Origin: Enterovirga aerilata
Lineage (GTDB): Bacteria; Pseudomonadota; Alphaproteobacteria; Rhizobiales; Beijerinckiaceae
Length of the DNA stretch: 64,000 bases
Assembly (NCBI RefSeq): GCF_013044135.1
Contig: NZ_JABEPP010000002.1
Span: forward strand, 124,001 to 188,000
Direction: 5' to 3'
Part shown: positions 1 to 9,850 of the stretch, in pieces
Position numbering within the stretch: position 1 is the first letter of the stretch
How the letters are laid out: each line of letters starts with the position of its first letter
Translations under genes and position numbers: made by a program
The notes under the pieces: model-generated
Seen by the model: only the letters and a program-made list of their open reading frames with translations
Databases searched by the model: none
Told to the model about the DNA's origin: nothing

Positions 1-2338
1 CCGCGGCCTCCAGCCGCTCCGCCAGGGTGTCCGCACGTTCGGCGAGGTTCGCCGTGCCGGCCTGCACTACCCCTTCCAGGCGGTCGCGCAGCTCGTCGCC
101 GGCGCGCGCGAAGGCACCTGCGAGCTCGGCACCGGCTGCGCTGAGACGGGTCTGCGCTTCCTCCGTCCGCGCGACGATGTCGTCCACGACGCGCGAGCCG
201 GAGCTGCGGATCTCGCTGCCGACCTCCGTCGCGCGTGCCCGCAGCTCGTCCACGACCGAGGCTCCTGCCGTCCCGATCTGGTCACGCACGTCCAGGCTCT
301 GGGTCACGATCATCTCGCTGACCGTGCGGCCCGCCTCGTCGACCGCGCGGGCGGCCTCCTCGCTGCGCTGGCGCAGCTCCTCGACGAGCCCGGCCCCGAC
401 GCCCGCGAAGCTCTCCCGCGCCGTCGTGCCCTGGCGCGCGATCTCCTCGACGAGCGCGGTCCCGGAGATCGCGACGCCGTCGCGCAGCTCGGTGGCGCGG
501 GCGGAGATCGCCTCCACGAGGCCGAGGCCGGTGCGCTCGATCTCCTGACGGGCCTCGCCGCCGCGAAGCACGATCTCGCCGACGAGGCCCGTGCCGGTCG
601 CCGCGAGCTCCTCGCGCAGCCGGCCGCCGCGCTCGACGATGGCGTCGAGGATCTCGGCGGTCGCGGATTCGATGTCCTCGCGCGCCTTCCGGCCCTCGCC
701 CGAAATGCGCTCGACGATGGTCCAGCCCGCCCCGTCCATATGCTCGCGGAACTCGCCGGTCCGCGCGGTCAGCTCCTCCAGCACGGCGCGGGTCGCGGTC
801 GCGATGCCGTCGCGCGCCTCGGTGCCGCGCAGGATGATCTCCGAGACGAGCCCGGTCCCGGTCGCCGAGAACTCGTTGCGCAGCTCGGCGCCGCGGGTCG
901 TGATGCTCTCGACGAGGCTCGCGCCGGTCGTCTCGATCGACTCGCGCACCGCGTTGCCGCGGTTCGCGATCTCTTCGGCGATCCCGGACCCGGCGATCTC
1001 CAGCCCGCGGCGCAGCTCGCCCGTCTGGGAGGCGATGGAGCTGACGATCGTCTCGCCGGCCGCGGCGAGCTTCTCGTTCAGCTCGGCCCCGCGCGCGACG
1101 AAGCTGGTCGCCAGCGCCTCGACCGTCTGCTCGAGCGAGGCGCGGACGTCGCTGCCCTGGGCGGCGAGCGAACCGATGACCTCCGAGCCGGTCTGGGCCA
1201 GCGTGCGGGTGACGTGGGTCGCGCCGTCCTGGAGGCTGCGCGTGAGGATGTCGCCCGTGCGCTCCAGCGCCGTCGTGACGTCCTGCGCCTTGCGCTCCAG
1301 CGACGCCGTGACCTCGTCGCCGACGGCCGCGACGCCGACCTTCACGTCGTCCGTGGTGGCGGCGAGGCGCTCCACGAGCTCCGTTCCCCGCAGCCCCAGC
1401 TCGGCGACGAGCCGCTCGCCCGCCTGGGCGAGGGCGCGCGTGAGATCCTCGCTGCGCTTGTCGAGCGAGCCGGCGATACGGTCGCCGACGGTCTCCAGGG
1501 CCTGGACCATCCGCTCGGACGCGCCGGCGAGCTCGCTCGCCACATGCTCGTGCGAGCCGGAGATCGCGGCCCGGATCCGGTCGGCATTGCCGATGACCGC
1601 CTCGCGCTGGCTGACCAGCTCCTCGACGAGGGACCGGATGCGGATCTCGTTGTCGGAATAGGCGCGCTCGAGGGTTGCGATCTCGCTGCGCACGATGGTC
1701 TCGAGCTCGCCGGCGCGCGCGAGCGCACGCTCGAGCCCGTCGCCGACGGCGGCCACCTCGCGGCGCACGGCGCGCGAGACGTTCATCACCGCATCGGTCG
1801 CGAAATGCTCCGGCTGCGCCAGCCGCACCGCGACCTCGCCGACCGCGCGCGCGACGAGCTTCATCTCGGCCGAGCGGACGGCCAGCATCGCGGCCACGAA
1901 GAAGAGAACGACGGGCGCGACCGCGAGCGCGGCCAGCGTCGCCTGCTGCAGGGGAGCGAGCCCGGCCAGATACTCGGCTACGGGGGCGCCGGCCTGCACC
2001 ATGACGAGGAAGGCGAGGCCGCCGAGCCAGCCGAGGCTCGCAAGAAGCGCGACCACGTAGGCGGAGCGGGACGGGCGGACCTTGAGCGCCTGAAGGAAGA
2101 GGCCGACCTCCTCGCGGTCGTCGTTCGCGACCTTCTCGCGATCGGGAGAGACCACCTGCCCGGCCTCGCTCGCCGGTCGCGGCCGCGGGGCGGCCGCATC
2201 GCCCGCCGACGGGGCGCTTCCGCCCTGCGGCCCGGCGCGCGTCCCTGCCGTCGCCTCGGCCAGATGCTCCGAAAGGGCCTGCTCTACGGCCGACATCGCC
2301 GCCTGTGTCGGATTCGCGAGCTTGGGTTCTGTGGCCAT
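1..2338 (-). CDS. large membrane-anchored coiled-coil protein with 22-residue tandem repeats (partial, 3' end outside window)
   Basis: An uninterrupted reverse-strand frame runs from ATG at 2338 (starts MATEPKLANP) to the window edge, giving at least 779 residues with no stop. Residues 1-90 are polar and rich in Ala and Pro. Two hydrophobic segments lie at about 94-114 and 132-154 and should form a membrane hairpin. From about residue 284 onward almost everything is a tandem 22-residue repeat, typically xGxxLVxEIxxRGxELRxxIxx, roughly 22 copies; each is two amphipathic 11-mers. This resembles the proteins annotated in Hyphomicrobiales as apolipoprotein A1/A4/E-like. Such hendecad repeats make long helical rods or lipid-surface helices. 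Function is unknown; a structural role at the inner membrane is inference. It is divergent from the Hpt gene. Confidence 0.85.
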   Translation of the reverse strand, partial: MATEPKLANPTQAAMSAVEQALSEHLAEATAGTRAGPQGGSAPSAGDAAAPRPRPASEAGQVVSPDREKVANDDREEVGLFLQALKVRPSRSAYVVALLASLGWLGGLAFLVMVQAGAPVAEYLAGLAPLQQATLAALAVAPVVLFFVAAMLAVRSAEMKLVARAVGEVAVRLAQPEHFATDAVMNVSRAVRREVAAVGDGLERALARAGELETIVRSEIATLERAYSDNEIRIRSLVEELVSQREAVIGNADRIRAAISGSHEHVASELAGASERMVQALETVGDRIAGSLDKRSEDLTRALAQAGERLVAELGLRGTELVERLAATTDDVKVGVAAVGDEVTASLERKAQDVTTALERTGDILTRSLQDGATHVTRTLAQTGSEVIGSLAAQGSDVRASLEQTVEALATSFVARGAELNEKLAAAGETIVSSIASQTGELRRGLEIAGSGIAEEIANRGNAVRESIETTGASLVESITTRGAELRNEFSATGTGLVSEIILRGTEARDGIATATRAVLEELTARTGEFREHMDGAGWTIVERISGEGRKAREDIESATAEILDAIVERGGRLREELAATGTGLVGEIVLRGGEARQEIERTGLGLVEAISARATELRDGVAISGTALVEEIARQGTTARESFAGVGAGLVEELRQRSEEAARAVDEAGRTVSEMIVTQSLDVRDQIGTAGASVVDELRARATEVGSEIRSSGSRVVDDIVARTEEAQTRLSAAGAELAGAFARAGDELRDRLEGVVQAGTANLAERADTLAERLEAA

Positions 2339-2637
2339 GTGCCGTGCCGCCTCATAACGCAACGCGCGGGCGCGCATGCCTCCTGCGCCTCCGCTCGCGC
2401 GGCTGGATCCGGAGCCGCAGCGAAAAGAGGTTAACCCGCGTTTACCATGGCCAGTGTAGGATTGGCCCCGGCTCATGGGAACCCGCGCGCGGCCTCCTCG
2501 TCGGAACGTCGTTAACGACTTGGTGACGATGTCGGCGCGATGCGGCCTGTCTGCTGAGCGCGCCTAGAGGGACGGTCCGGCGGGCGGGCGGAACCGGGCG
2601 TCGATGGCCGCCCGCGAATCTCCTGGGGATTGCGTGG
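2339..2637. other. divergent intergenic region, no gene seen
   Basis: These 299 bases separate the reverse-strand repeat protein from the forward Hpt gene. They should hold both promoters. I see no tRNA, no strong terminator and no convincing -35/-10 pair. Short AT-richer stretches occur around 2430-2450 and 2510-2520. Confidence 0.5.
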
Positions 2638-2991
2638 ATGGGACAAGATCAGCCCGGCTCGGAGGTCCTCGATCTCGCGCTCCTCGCGCGGCAGACCCTC
2701 GGCGACCGGGAGCTGGAAGCCGACCTGTTCGAGCTGTTCGAGCTGCAGGCGCTGCGGCTCCGGCCGGTGATCGCCGGCGCCGGGGACGCGCAGGAACGCT
2801 CGCGCGCAGCCCACACCCTCAAGGGCGGCGCCGCCGCGGTCGGGGCCACGGCCGTGATGCGGATCGCGGGGGAGCTCGAAGCGAAGCTCGGCCAAGGCTC
2901 CTCTTCAGAGGTCGCCGATCTTCTCGCCGCCCTCGACAGGGCGCTCGAGGAGACCTGCCGCGCGATCGCCTCGTGGCGGCGCGCCGGATAG
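2638..2991 (+). CDS. Hpt (histidine phosphotransfer) domain protein
   Basis: A 117-residue single-domain protein with the Hpt signature AHTLKGGAAAVG; the phospho-accepting histidine is His59, followed by the conserved Lys-Gly-Gly. The rest is predicted helical, with Leu/Ala heptads, as expected for the four-helix Hpt bundle. Such free-standing proteins relay phosphate between a hybrid histidine kinase and a response regulator. No kinase or regulator gene lies next to it, so the partners must be elsewhere. The ATG at 2638 is preceded by a GGGGA ribosome site. The family is clear; the pathway is not. Confidence 0.85.
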   Translation: MGQDQPGSEVLDLALLARQTLGDRELEADLFELFELQALRLRPVIAGAGDAQERSRAAHTLKGGAAAVGATAVMRIAGELEAKLGQGSSSEVADLLAALDRALEETCRAIASWRRAG

Positions 2992-3082
2992 GCCCCCGCA
3001 TGCGGCAGGACGGGTTCTCAGGCCCGCTCCCGATGCGTAAGACGGTGCTGCGGCCGGTCGCGCCGCTCCGTCCGGAGACCCC

Positions 3083-3403
3083 ATGCCGAAGATCACCTTC
3101 ATCGATGTCGCGGGGACGTCCCGCAGCGTGGACGCGCCCGTCGGCTGGACGGTGATGGAGGCGGCGGTGAAGAACAACGTGCCCGGCATCGAGGCGGAAT
3201 GCGGCGGCGCCTGCGCCTGCGCGACCTGCCACGTCTATGTCGAGGAGCCCTGGATGGAGATCGTCGGGGAGCCGCAGCCCATGGAGGCCGACATGCTCGA
3301 TTTCGCCTCCGACCTGCGCTCCAATTCGCGGCTCTCGTGCCAGATCAAGGTCAGGCCGGAGATCGACGGCCTGGTGGTCCACACGCCCGAGCGGCAGGGC
3401 TGA
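3083..3403 (+). CDS. 2Fe-2S ferredoxin, adrenodoxin/putidaredoxin type
   Basis: A 106-residue ferredoxin. The cluster ligands fit the vertebrate/adrenodoxin pattern exactly: Cys40-x5-Cys46-x2-Cys49-x36-Cys86, with an additional Cys44 inside the first loop. The conserved acidic patch around residues 68-80 (EADMLDF) is the usual docking surface. Proteins of this type pass single electrons from a ferredoxin reductase to cytochromes P450, or serve Fe-S cluster or haem biosynthesis. The stop at 3401-3403 is four bases before the GTG of the SDR gene, so the two are probably co-transcribed. No P450 or reductase is nearby, so the electron partner is unknown. Confidence 0.92.
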   Translation: MPKITFIDVAGTSRSVDAPVGWTVMEAAVKNNVPGIEAECGGACACATCHVYVEEPWMEIVGEPQPMEADMLDFASDLRSNSRLSCQIKVRPEIDGLVVHTPERQG

Positions 3404-3406
3404 GCC

Positions 3407-4159
3407 GTGTCGCGCCAGGTCGTCCTCATCACCGGCGGCAGCCGCGGCATCGGCGCCGCGGTCGCGCGGCTCGCGGCCGGGCGCGGCTATGACGTCGCGG
3501 TCAATTTCCGCACCGAGCGCGGCGCGGCCGAAGCCGTGGCGGAGGAGTGCCGCGCCCTCGGCGCCGCCGCCTGCACGCTCGCCGGAGACATGTCCGTGGA
3601 GGCGGATATCGTGCGGGTCTTCGACGAGGCCGAGCGTCTGCTCGGGCCCGTCCGTCACGTCGTCAACAATGCCGGGATCACGGGCCGCTCGAGCCGGCTC
3701 GAGGCTGCGGATACGGCCGTGATCCGGGCCTGCATCGACCTGAACGTCACGGGCGCGATCCTCGTCGCGCGCGAGGCGGCGCGCCGCCTCGCGACGGGGC
3801 AGGGCGGGCCGGGCGGCTCGATCGTGAACATCTCCTCCGTGGCGGCGACCCTCGGCTCGCCCGGGGAATATGTCTGGTACGCCGCCTCGAAGGGCGCGGT
3901 CGACGCGCTGACGATCGGGCTCGCCAAGGAGCTCGCCCAGGAGGGCGTGCGGGTGAATGCCGTCTCTCCCGGCCTCGTCGAGACGGAAATCCACGCCCGC
4001 TCGACCGGCGATGCCGGCCGCATGGACCGCATCGCGCCCCTGATCCCGATGGGGCGGATCGGCCAGCCGGAGGAGATCGCCGAGGCCGTGCTGTTCCTGA
4101 TGTCGGACGGAGCGTCCTATACGACGGGCGCGAATCTCAGGGTCACCGGGGGGCGGTGA
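3407..4159 (+). CDS. short-chain dehydrogenase/reductase (classical SDR)
   Basis: A 250-residue Rossmann-fold oxidoreductase starting at GTG 3407. The cofactor motif TGGSRGIG is at residues 9-16, the structural NNAG at 87-90, the catalytic Ser near 143-144 and Tyr158-x3-Lys162 (YAASK). The arrangement matches glucose 1-dehydrogenase or FabG-like SDRs. The basic residue after beta-2 (NFRTERG) suggests NADP(H). The substrate cannot be assigned. It lies immediately downstream of the ferredoxin, and its 3' end faces the low-GC gene at 4176. Confidence 0.9.
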   Translation: MSRQVVLITGGSRGIGAAVARLAAGRGYDVAVNFRTERGAAEAVAEECRALGAAACTLAGDMSVEADIVRVFDEAERLLGPVRHVVNNAGITGRSSRLEAADTAVIRACIDLNVTGAILVAREAARRLATGQGGPGGSIVNISSVAATLGSPGEYVWYAASKGAVDALTIGLAKELAQEGVRVNAVSPGLVETEIHARSTGDAGRMDRIAPLIPMGRIGQPEEIAEAVLFLMSDGASYTTGANLRVTGGR

Positions 4160-4175
4160 TCGCCACGAAGAAAGC

Positions 4176-4799
4176 TCAGAAGGTGATCGGACCGATGTCT
4201 GTGAATCTGAAGACGAACTCTGGATCAGTCATCGAACCCGAAATCGTCAAGCTGCTCTCTTTGATGCAGTCAGTCGCCGAACGCAGGAAGGTACCAGAGA
4301 AGGCAACGTACTGACCTTTGGATAGGGCCACGGCTTTGCCGTAGAGTAGACTGTCAGGTTCGATAAGCGTCCGATCACCGGCATCAGATATCGAGTTATT
4401 CCAGGTCTTCAGAGAGATATCTTTCGCAATCTCGACGGCGAGCACACCTCTGCCTTCTGAGTTGGAGGAGAGTTCACTGATTCTACCCACCCATCGGGTC
4501 GCTGTCTGTAAGCCGCTAATTGTGCATAGGTCCCGTGCCCGAGACGGCCTTGATGCGCCCTTCGCCATGTCGTTGGAGCCGCTGATGTATGCGGCCCGGC
4601 CCCTTTCGACGGCTGCAATGAGCGCTCTCTCCGTGTCGGGCATGAGGTCGCGGACCCGATCATACGACACAAGGTTCGCGGCACCCCTCGTACCATCAGC
4701 TACGTTCGAGCGCTGCTGATCGGCTTGCGAGCCGAGATAAGCCAAGATGATAACAGCGCCCGTTACAACCAGGAGACCATTGGCAAGCTTACTCGACAT
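4176..4799 (-). CDS. hypothetical membrane-anchored protein, low GC
   Basis: A 207-residue protein with one N-terminal hydrophobic segment (about residues 7-24, signal anchor or uncleaved signal) and a soluble remainder holding two cysteines (in RARDLCTISG and SATDCIKES). I do not recognise the family. Base composition is clearly less GC-rich than the flanking genes, and codon choice includes many AT-ending codons, which suggests later acquisition. It is convergent with the SDR gene and lies beyond the glnA terminator, so it is probably a monocistron. A weak promoter may be present (TTGCAC, 17 bases, TAGGCT upstream). Ending in IGPITF it appears intact. Confidence 0.7.
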   Translation of the reverse strand: MSSKLANGLLVVTGAVIILAYLGSQADQQRSNVADGTRGAANLVSYDRVRDLMPDTERALIAAVERGRAAYISGSNDMAKGASRPSRARDLCTISGLQTATRWVGRISELSSNSEGRGVLAVEIAKDISLKTWNNSISDAGDRTLIEPDSLLYGKAVALSKGQYVAFSGTFLRSATDCIKESSLTISGSMTDPEFVFRFTDIGPITF

Positions 4800-4913
4800 C
4801 GGCTCTCTTCACAGAGGGGGGGCCATCGGCCTGCGCCCTAGTAATCAGCCTATCGTTCGCATGGTTTCGGTGCAAGCTCCAGCCGATCCAATCATCTGAC
4901 CTCAGCGCAGCAC

Positions 4914-4943
4914 GAAAAACGCCGGGGCGGTGAGGCCCCGGCG
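4914..4943 (-). terminator. intrinsic terminator of glnA
   Basis: A perfect 9-bp stem (CGCCGGGGC with GCCCCGGCG) and a six-base loop, followed on the reverse strand by five T residues (4919-4915). It sits about 30 bases past the glnA stop. Confidence 0.88.
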
Positions 4944-4972
4944 TCGGTTCTCCAGTCATTCCCTGGCTCGGA

Positions 4973-6388
4973 TCACACCGAGTAGTACATCACGAATTCG
5001 ACCGGGTGCGGGGTCATCTCGAAGCGGGCGACCTCCGTCATCTTCAGCTCGATGAAGCTGTCGATGAAGGCGTCCGTGAACACGCCGCCGGCCTTCAGGA
5101 ACGAACGGTCCTTGTCCAGGCTCTCGAGCGCCTCGCGGAGCGAGCCGCAGACCGTCGGGATCTCCTTCAGCTCGCGCGGCGGCAGGTCGTAGAGGTCCTT
5201 GTCCATCGCCGGACCGGGATCGATCTTGTTCTGGATGCCGTCGAGGCCGGCCATCAGCATGGCCGAGAACGCCAGATAGGGGTTCGCGGTCGGATCGGGG
5301 AAGCGGACCTCGACGCGCTTCGCCTTCGGGTTATGCGTCCACGGGATACGGCAGGAGGCCGAGCGGTTGCGGGCCGAATAGGCGAGCAGGACCGGGGCCT
5401 CGTAGCCGGGGACGAGCCGCTTGTAGGAGTTCGTCGACGGGTTGGTGAAGGCGTTCAGCGCCTTGGCGTGCTTGATGATGCCGCCGATGTACCACAGGCA
5501 TTCCTGCGACAGGTCGGCATACTTGTCGCCCGCGAAGACCGGCTTGCCGTCCTTCCAGATCGACTGGTGGACGTGCATGCCCGAGCCGTTGTCGCCATAG
5601 ACCGGCTTCGGCATGAAGGTCGCGGACTTGCCGTAGCTCTGCGCGACGTTGTGGATGCAGTACTTATAGATCTGCATCTGGTCGGCCATCAGCACCAGCG
5701 TGTCGAACTTCATGCCGAGCTCGTGCTGGGCGGAGGCGACCTCGTGGTGATGCTTCTCGACCTTCACGCCCATGGCCTGCATGGCGGCCAGCATCTCGCC
5801 GCGCATGTCCTGCGCGGAATCGAGCGGCGGGACCGGGAAGTAGCCGGCCTTGGTCTGGATGCGGTGGCCGAGATTGCCGCCCTCGTAATCCGTGTCGCCG
5901 TTGATGGGCAGCTCGGAGCCGTCCAGCCTGAAGCCCGTATTGTACGGGTCGGCCATGAACTTGACGTCGTCGAAGATGAAGAACTCGGCCTCCGGGCCGA
6001 AATAGGTCGTGTCGCCGATGCCGAGCGACTTCATGTAGGTCTCGGCCTTCTTGGCGATGCCGCGCGGGTCGCGCTCATAGGGCTCGCCGGTCGAGGGCTC
6101 CAGGATGTCGCAGACGATCGACATCGTGGAGGCGGAGAAGAACGGATCCATCTGCGCCGTCTCGGGATCCGGCATGAGGATCATGTCCGACTCGTTGATC
6201 GCCTTCCAGCCGGCGATCGAGGAGCCGTCGAACATCGTGCCCTCGGCGAACAGGTCCTCGTCGACGAGCGAGACGTCGAAGGTCACGTGCTGCCACTTCC
6301 CGCGCGGATCGGTGAACCGCAGGTCGACGTACTTGACGTCGTTGTCCTTTATCGCCGCAAGCACGTCTTTGGCTGTCTTCGTGGCCAC
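4973..6388 (-). CDS. glnA: glutamine synthetase type I (GSI-beta)
   Basis: A 471-residue enzyme that makes glutamine from glutamate, ammonia and ATP in the cytoplasm. It contains the expected GS signatures: the N-terminal beta-grasp region, [10 protein letters not shown], the metal-binding PEAEFF, the catalytic-domain stretch with [10 protein letters not shown] and the loop [11 protein letters not shown]. The conserved adenylylation tyrosine is in KDLYDLPP, so activity should be controlled by GlnE. The start is GTG at 6388, seven bases after GGAGAGG; the same open frame continues far upstream, but the homologous N-terminus (ATKTAKDVL) fixes the start here. It follows glnB by 62 bases and is probably co-transcribed with it. 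Confidence 0.97.
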   Translation of the reverse strand: MATKTAKDVLAAIKDNDVKYVDLRFTDPRGKWQHVTFDVSLVDEDLFAEGTMFDGSSIAGWKAINESDMILMPDPETAQMDPFFSASTMSIVCDILEPSTGEPYERDPRGIAKKAETYMKSLGIGDTTYFGPEAEFFIFDDVKFMADPYNTGFRLDGSELPINGDTDYEGGNLGHRIQTKAGYFPVPPLDSAQDMRGEMLAAMQAMGVKVEKHHHEVASAQHELGMKFDTLVLMADQMQIYKYCIHNVAQSYGKSATFMPKPVYGDNGSGMHVHQSIWKDGKPVFAGDKYADLSQECLWYIGGIIKHAKALNAFTNPSTNSYKRLVPGYEAPVLLAYSARNRSASCRIPWTHNPKAKRVEVRFPDPTANPYLAFSAMLMAGLDGIQNKIDPGPAMDKDLYDLPPRELKEIPTVCGSLREALESLDKDRSFLKAGGVFTDAFIDSFIELKMTEVARFEMTPHPVEFVMYYSV

Positions 6389-6450
6389 GTGGTCCTCTCC
6401 ATACTGACTGAAAATGCACCCGGCAGCGGCCGGGCGGGGAGCGTCGACGC

Positions 6451-8474
<2,024 letters not shown>

Positions 8475-8482
8475 TGCGCCGC

Positions 8483-9274
8483 CTAGTTCCGCTGCTGGTC
8501 GCCGTCGACCGGGATCACCTGGCCCGAGATGGACCGCGCGGCGGGAGAGGCGAGGAACAGCGCGAGCGCGGCGATCTCGGAGGCCTGCGCGAGGCGTTTC
8601 ACGGATTGATGGGCGAGGGCGCCCTGCATCTCCTCGTCGGGGCTGCGTCCCGAAAGCTGGGCCCGGCCCTCGAAGACGCGGCGGATGCGCTCGCCGTCCA
8701 CGGCGCCGGGCGCGATCGCGTTCACGCAGATGCCGTGCTGGCCGAGCTCCATGGAGAGCGTCTTCGTCAGGCCGATGAGGCCCCATTTCGCGGCCGCGTA
8801 GGGGCTGCGGTTGGCATAGCCGAAGCGCCCGGCGGCCGAGGCCATGTTGATGATCGTGCCGCCGCCGGCCCGGATCAGGTGCGGGATGGCATGTTTGGCG
8901 ACCAGGAAGGCACCGGTGAGATCGACCCTGAGCACGGCCTCCCATTCGTCCGGATCGACGTCCTGGACGGGGCTGGTCGGGCCGGCGATGCCGGCATTGT
9001 TCACGAGCACGTCGATGCCCCCGAGCCGGGCGGCCGCGTCGGCCACCATCTCGCCGACGGCCGCACGGTCGCCCACGTCGCAGACCGTCGTGTGCAGGCC
9101 GGGAATCTCGGCCCGAACCCGTTCGAGCGCCGGCTGATCGATGTCGCAGGTGAAGACGCTCGCGCCGGCTTCCGCGAAGGCCCGCACGATCGCGAGCCCG
9201 ATGCCGGACGCACCGGCGGTCACAAGCACCTTCGACGCTTCTGGTCCAACTCGGCGGTGCAGTCGCTCGCTCAC
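8483..9274 (-). CDS. short-chain dehydrogenase/reductase
   Basis: A 263-residue classical SDR, convergent with nnr (8 bases between stops). The cofactor motif TAGASGIG is at residues 19-26. An acidic residue after beta-2 (TCDIDQP) suggests NAD(H) rather than NADP(H). NNAG is at 92-95, Ser146 and Tyr159-x3-Lys163 (YAAAK) form the active site, and the C-terminus GQVIPVDGDQQRN is typical of 3-oxoacyl reductase-like or sugar dehydrogenases. The substrate is unknown. It shares only family-level similarity with the SDR at 3407. Confidence 0.9.
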   Translation of the reverse strand: MSERLHRRVGPEASKVLVTAGASGIGLAIVRAFAEAGASVFTCDIDQPALERVRAEIPGLHTTVCDVGDRAAVGEMVADAAARLGGIDVLVNNAGIAGPTSPVQDVDPDEWEAVLRVDLTGAFLVAKHAIPHLIRAGGGTIINMASAAGRFGYANRSPYAAAKWGLIGLTKTLSMELGQHGICVNAIAPGAVDGERIRRVFEGRAQLSGRSPDEEMQGALAHQSVKRLAQASEIAALALFLASPAARSISGQVIPVDGDQQRN

Positions 9275-9305
9275 GATGGATCAGGTGCCTGTCGAAACAG
9301 CAGAG

Positions 9306-9809
9306 TCACGGACGACCCAGTTCGGTGCTGGTGACGATGCGGTCCAACGCGACCCCAAGGTCAAAGGGCTGTCCCGCGAGATCAGCGGGTAAGATGGGGC
9401 ATTCTACCGGAAGACCGCCTAGGATCTGGTCGCCCTCGCGCGCAAGCTGACTGGTTGCCAGGCGGACAGCCAGTCTCCAGACGCGACCCGTATCGATTTT
9501 CTGGAGGATGCTCGGCGTGACGACGGTCTGGAAGTCCGACTGAAAGACCAGGACCTCGTCGCGCCAGTGGTCGACCGATGGAGCATCGGGAACCGATGCG
9601 ATCTTGAGCAGGTGAAGGAGCACGAGCCGCATGAAGCTTTCCGCCTCGCGGAGGTCGGTTCGCGCCACGCCTTCGATCTCCTCGCAGATATGTTCGACGT
9701 CGAGCGCGTTCGGCAGATCGCGTCGCGAGGCCGCCAAGTCGCGCAGGATCGCGACTTGCTCATAGGCCCAGGCATAGACGTCGTCGTCGTAGGACGTGGG
9801 GTGGTCCAT
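9306..9809 (-). CDS. DUF29 family protein
   Basis: A 167-residue protein with the DUF29 pattern: N-terminal YDDDVYAWAYEQVAILR, then LPNALDVEHICEEIEG and a helical core (LVLLHLLKIA) followed by HWRDEV. DUF29 proteins occur in multiple copies in cyanobacteria and Hyphomicrobiales; their biochemical role is not established. A second, diverged copy is at 44421-44906. It lies between the SDR and the MCO-like gene on the same strand, but with gaps of 31 and 41 bases, so co-transcription is possible, not proven. Confidence 0.8.
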   Translation of the reverse strand: MDHPTSYDDDVYAWAYEQVAILRDLAASRRDLPNALDVEHICEEIEGVARTDLREAESFMRLVLLHLLKIASVPDAPSVDHWRDEVLVFQSDFQTVVTPSILQKIDTGRVWRLAVRLATSQLAREGDQILGGLPVECPILPADLAGQPFDLGVALDRIVTSTELGRP

Positions 9810-9850
9810 CGACCGTATCGTAACTCATCTGCGTGCTGCGAGAAACGCCC

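Noticed and set aside
740-2434. Long forward-strand open frames antisense to the 22-residue repeat protein
   Set aside because: They arise from the 66-bp repeat and high GC of the reverse-strand gene; their translations are low-complexity Arg/Ala/Ser strings without any family motif or ribosome site.
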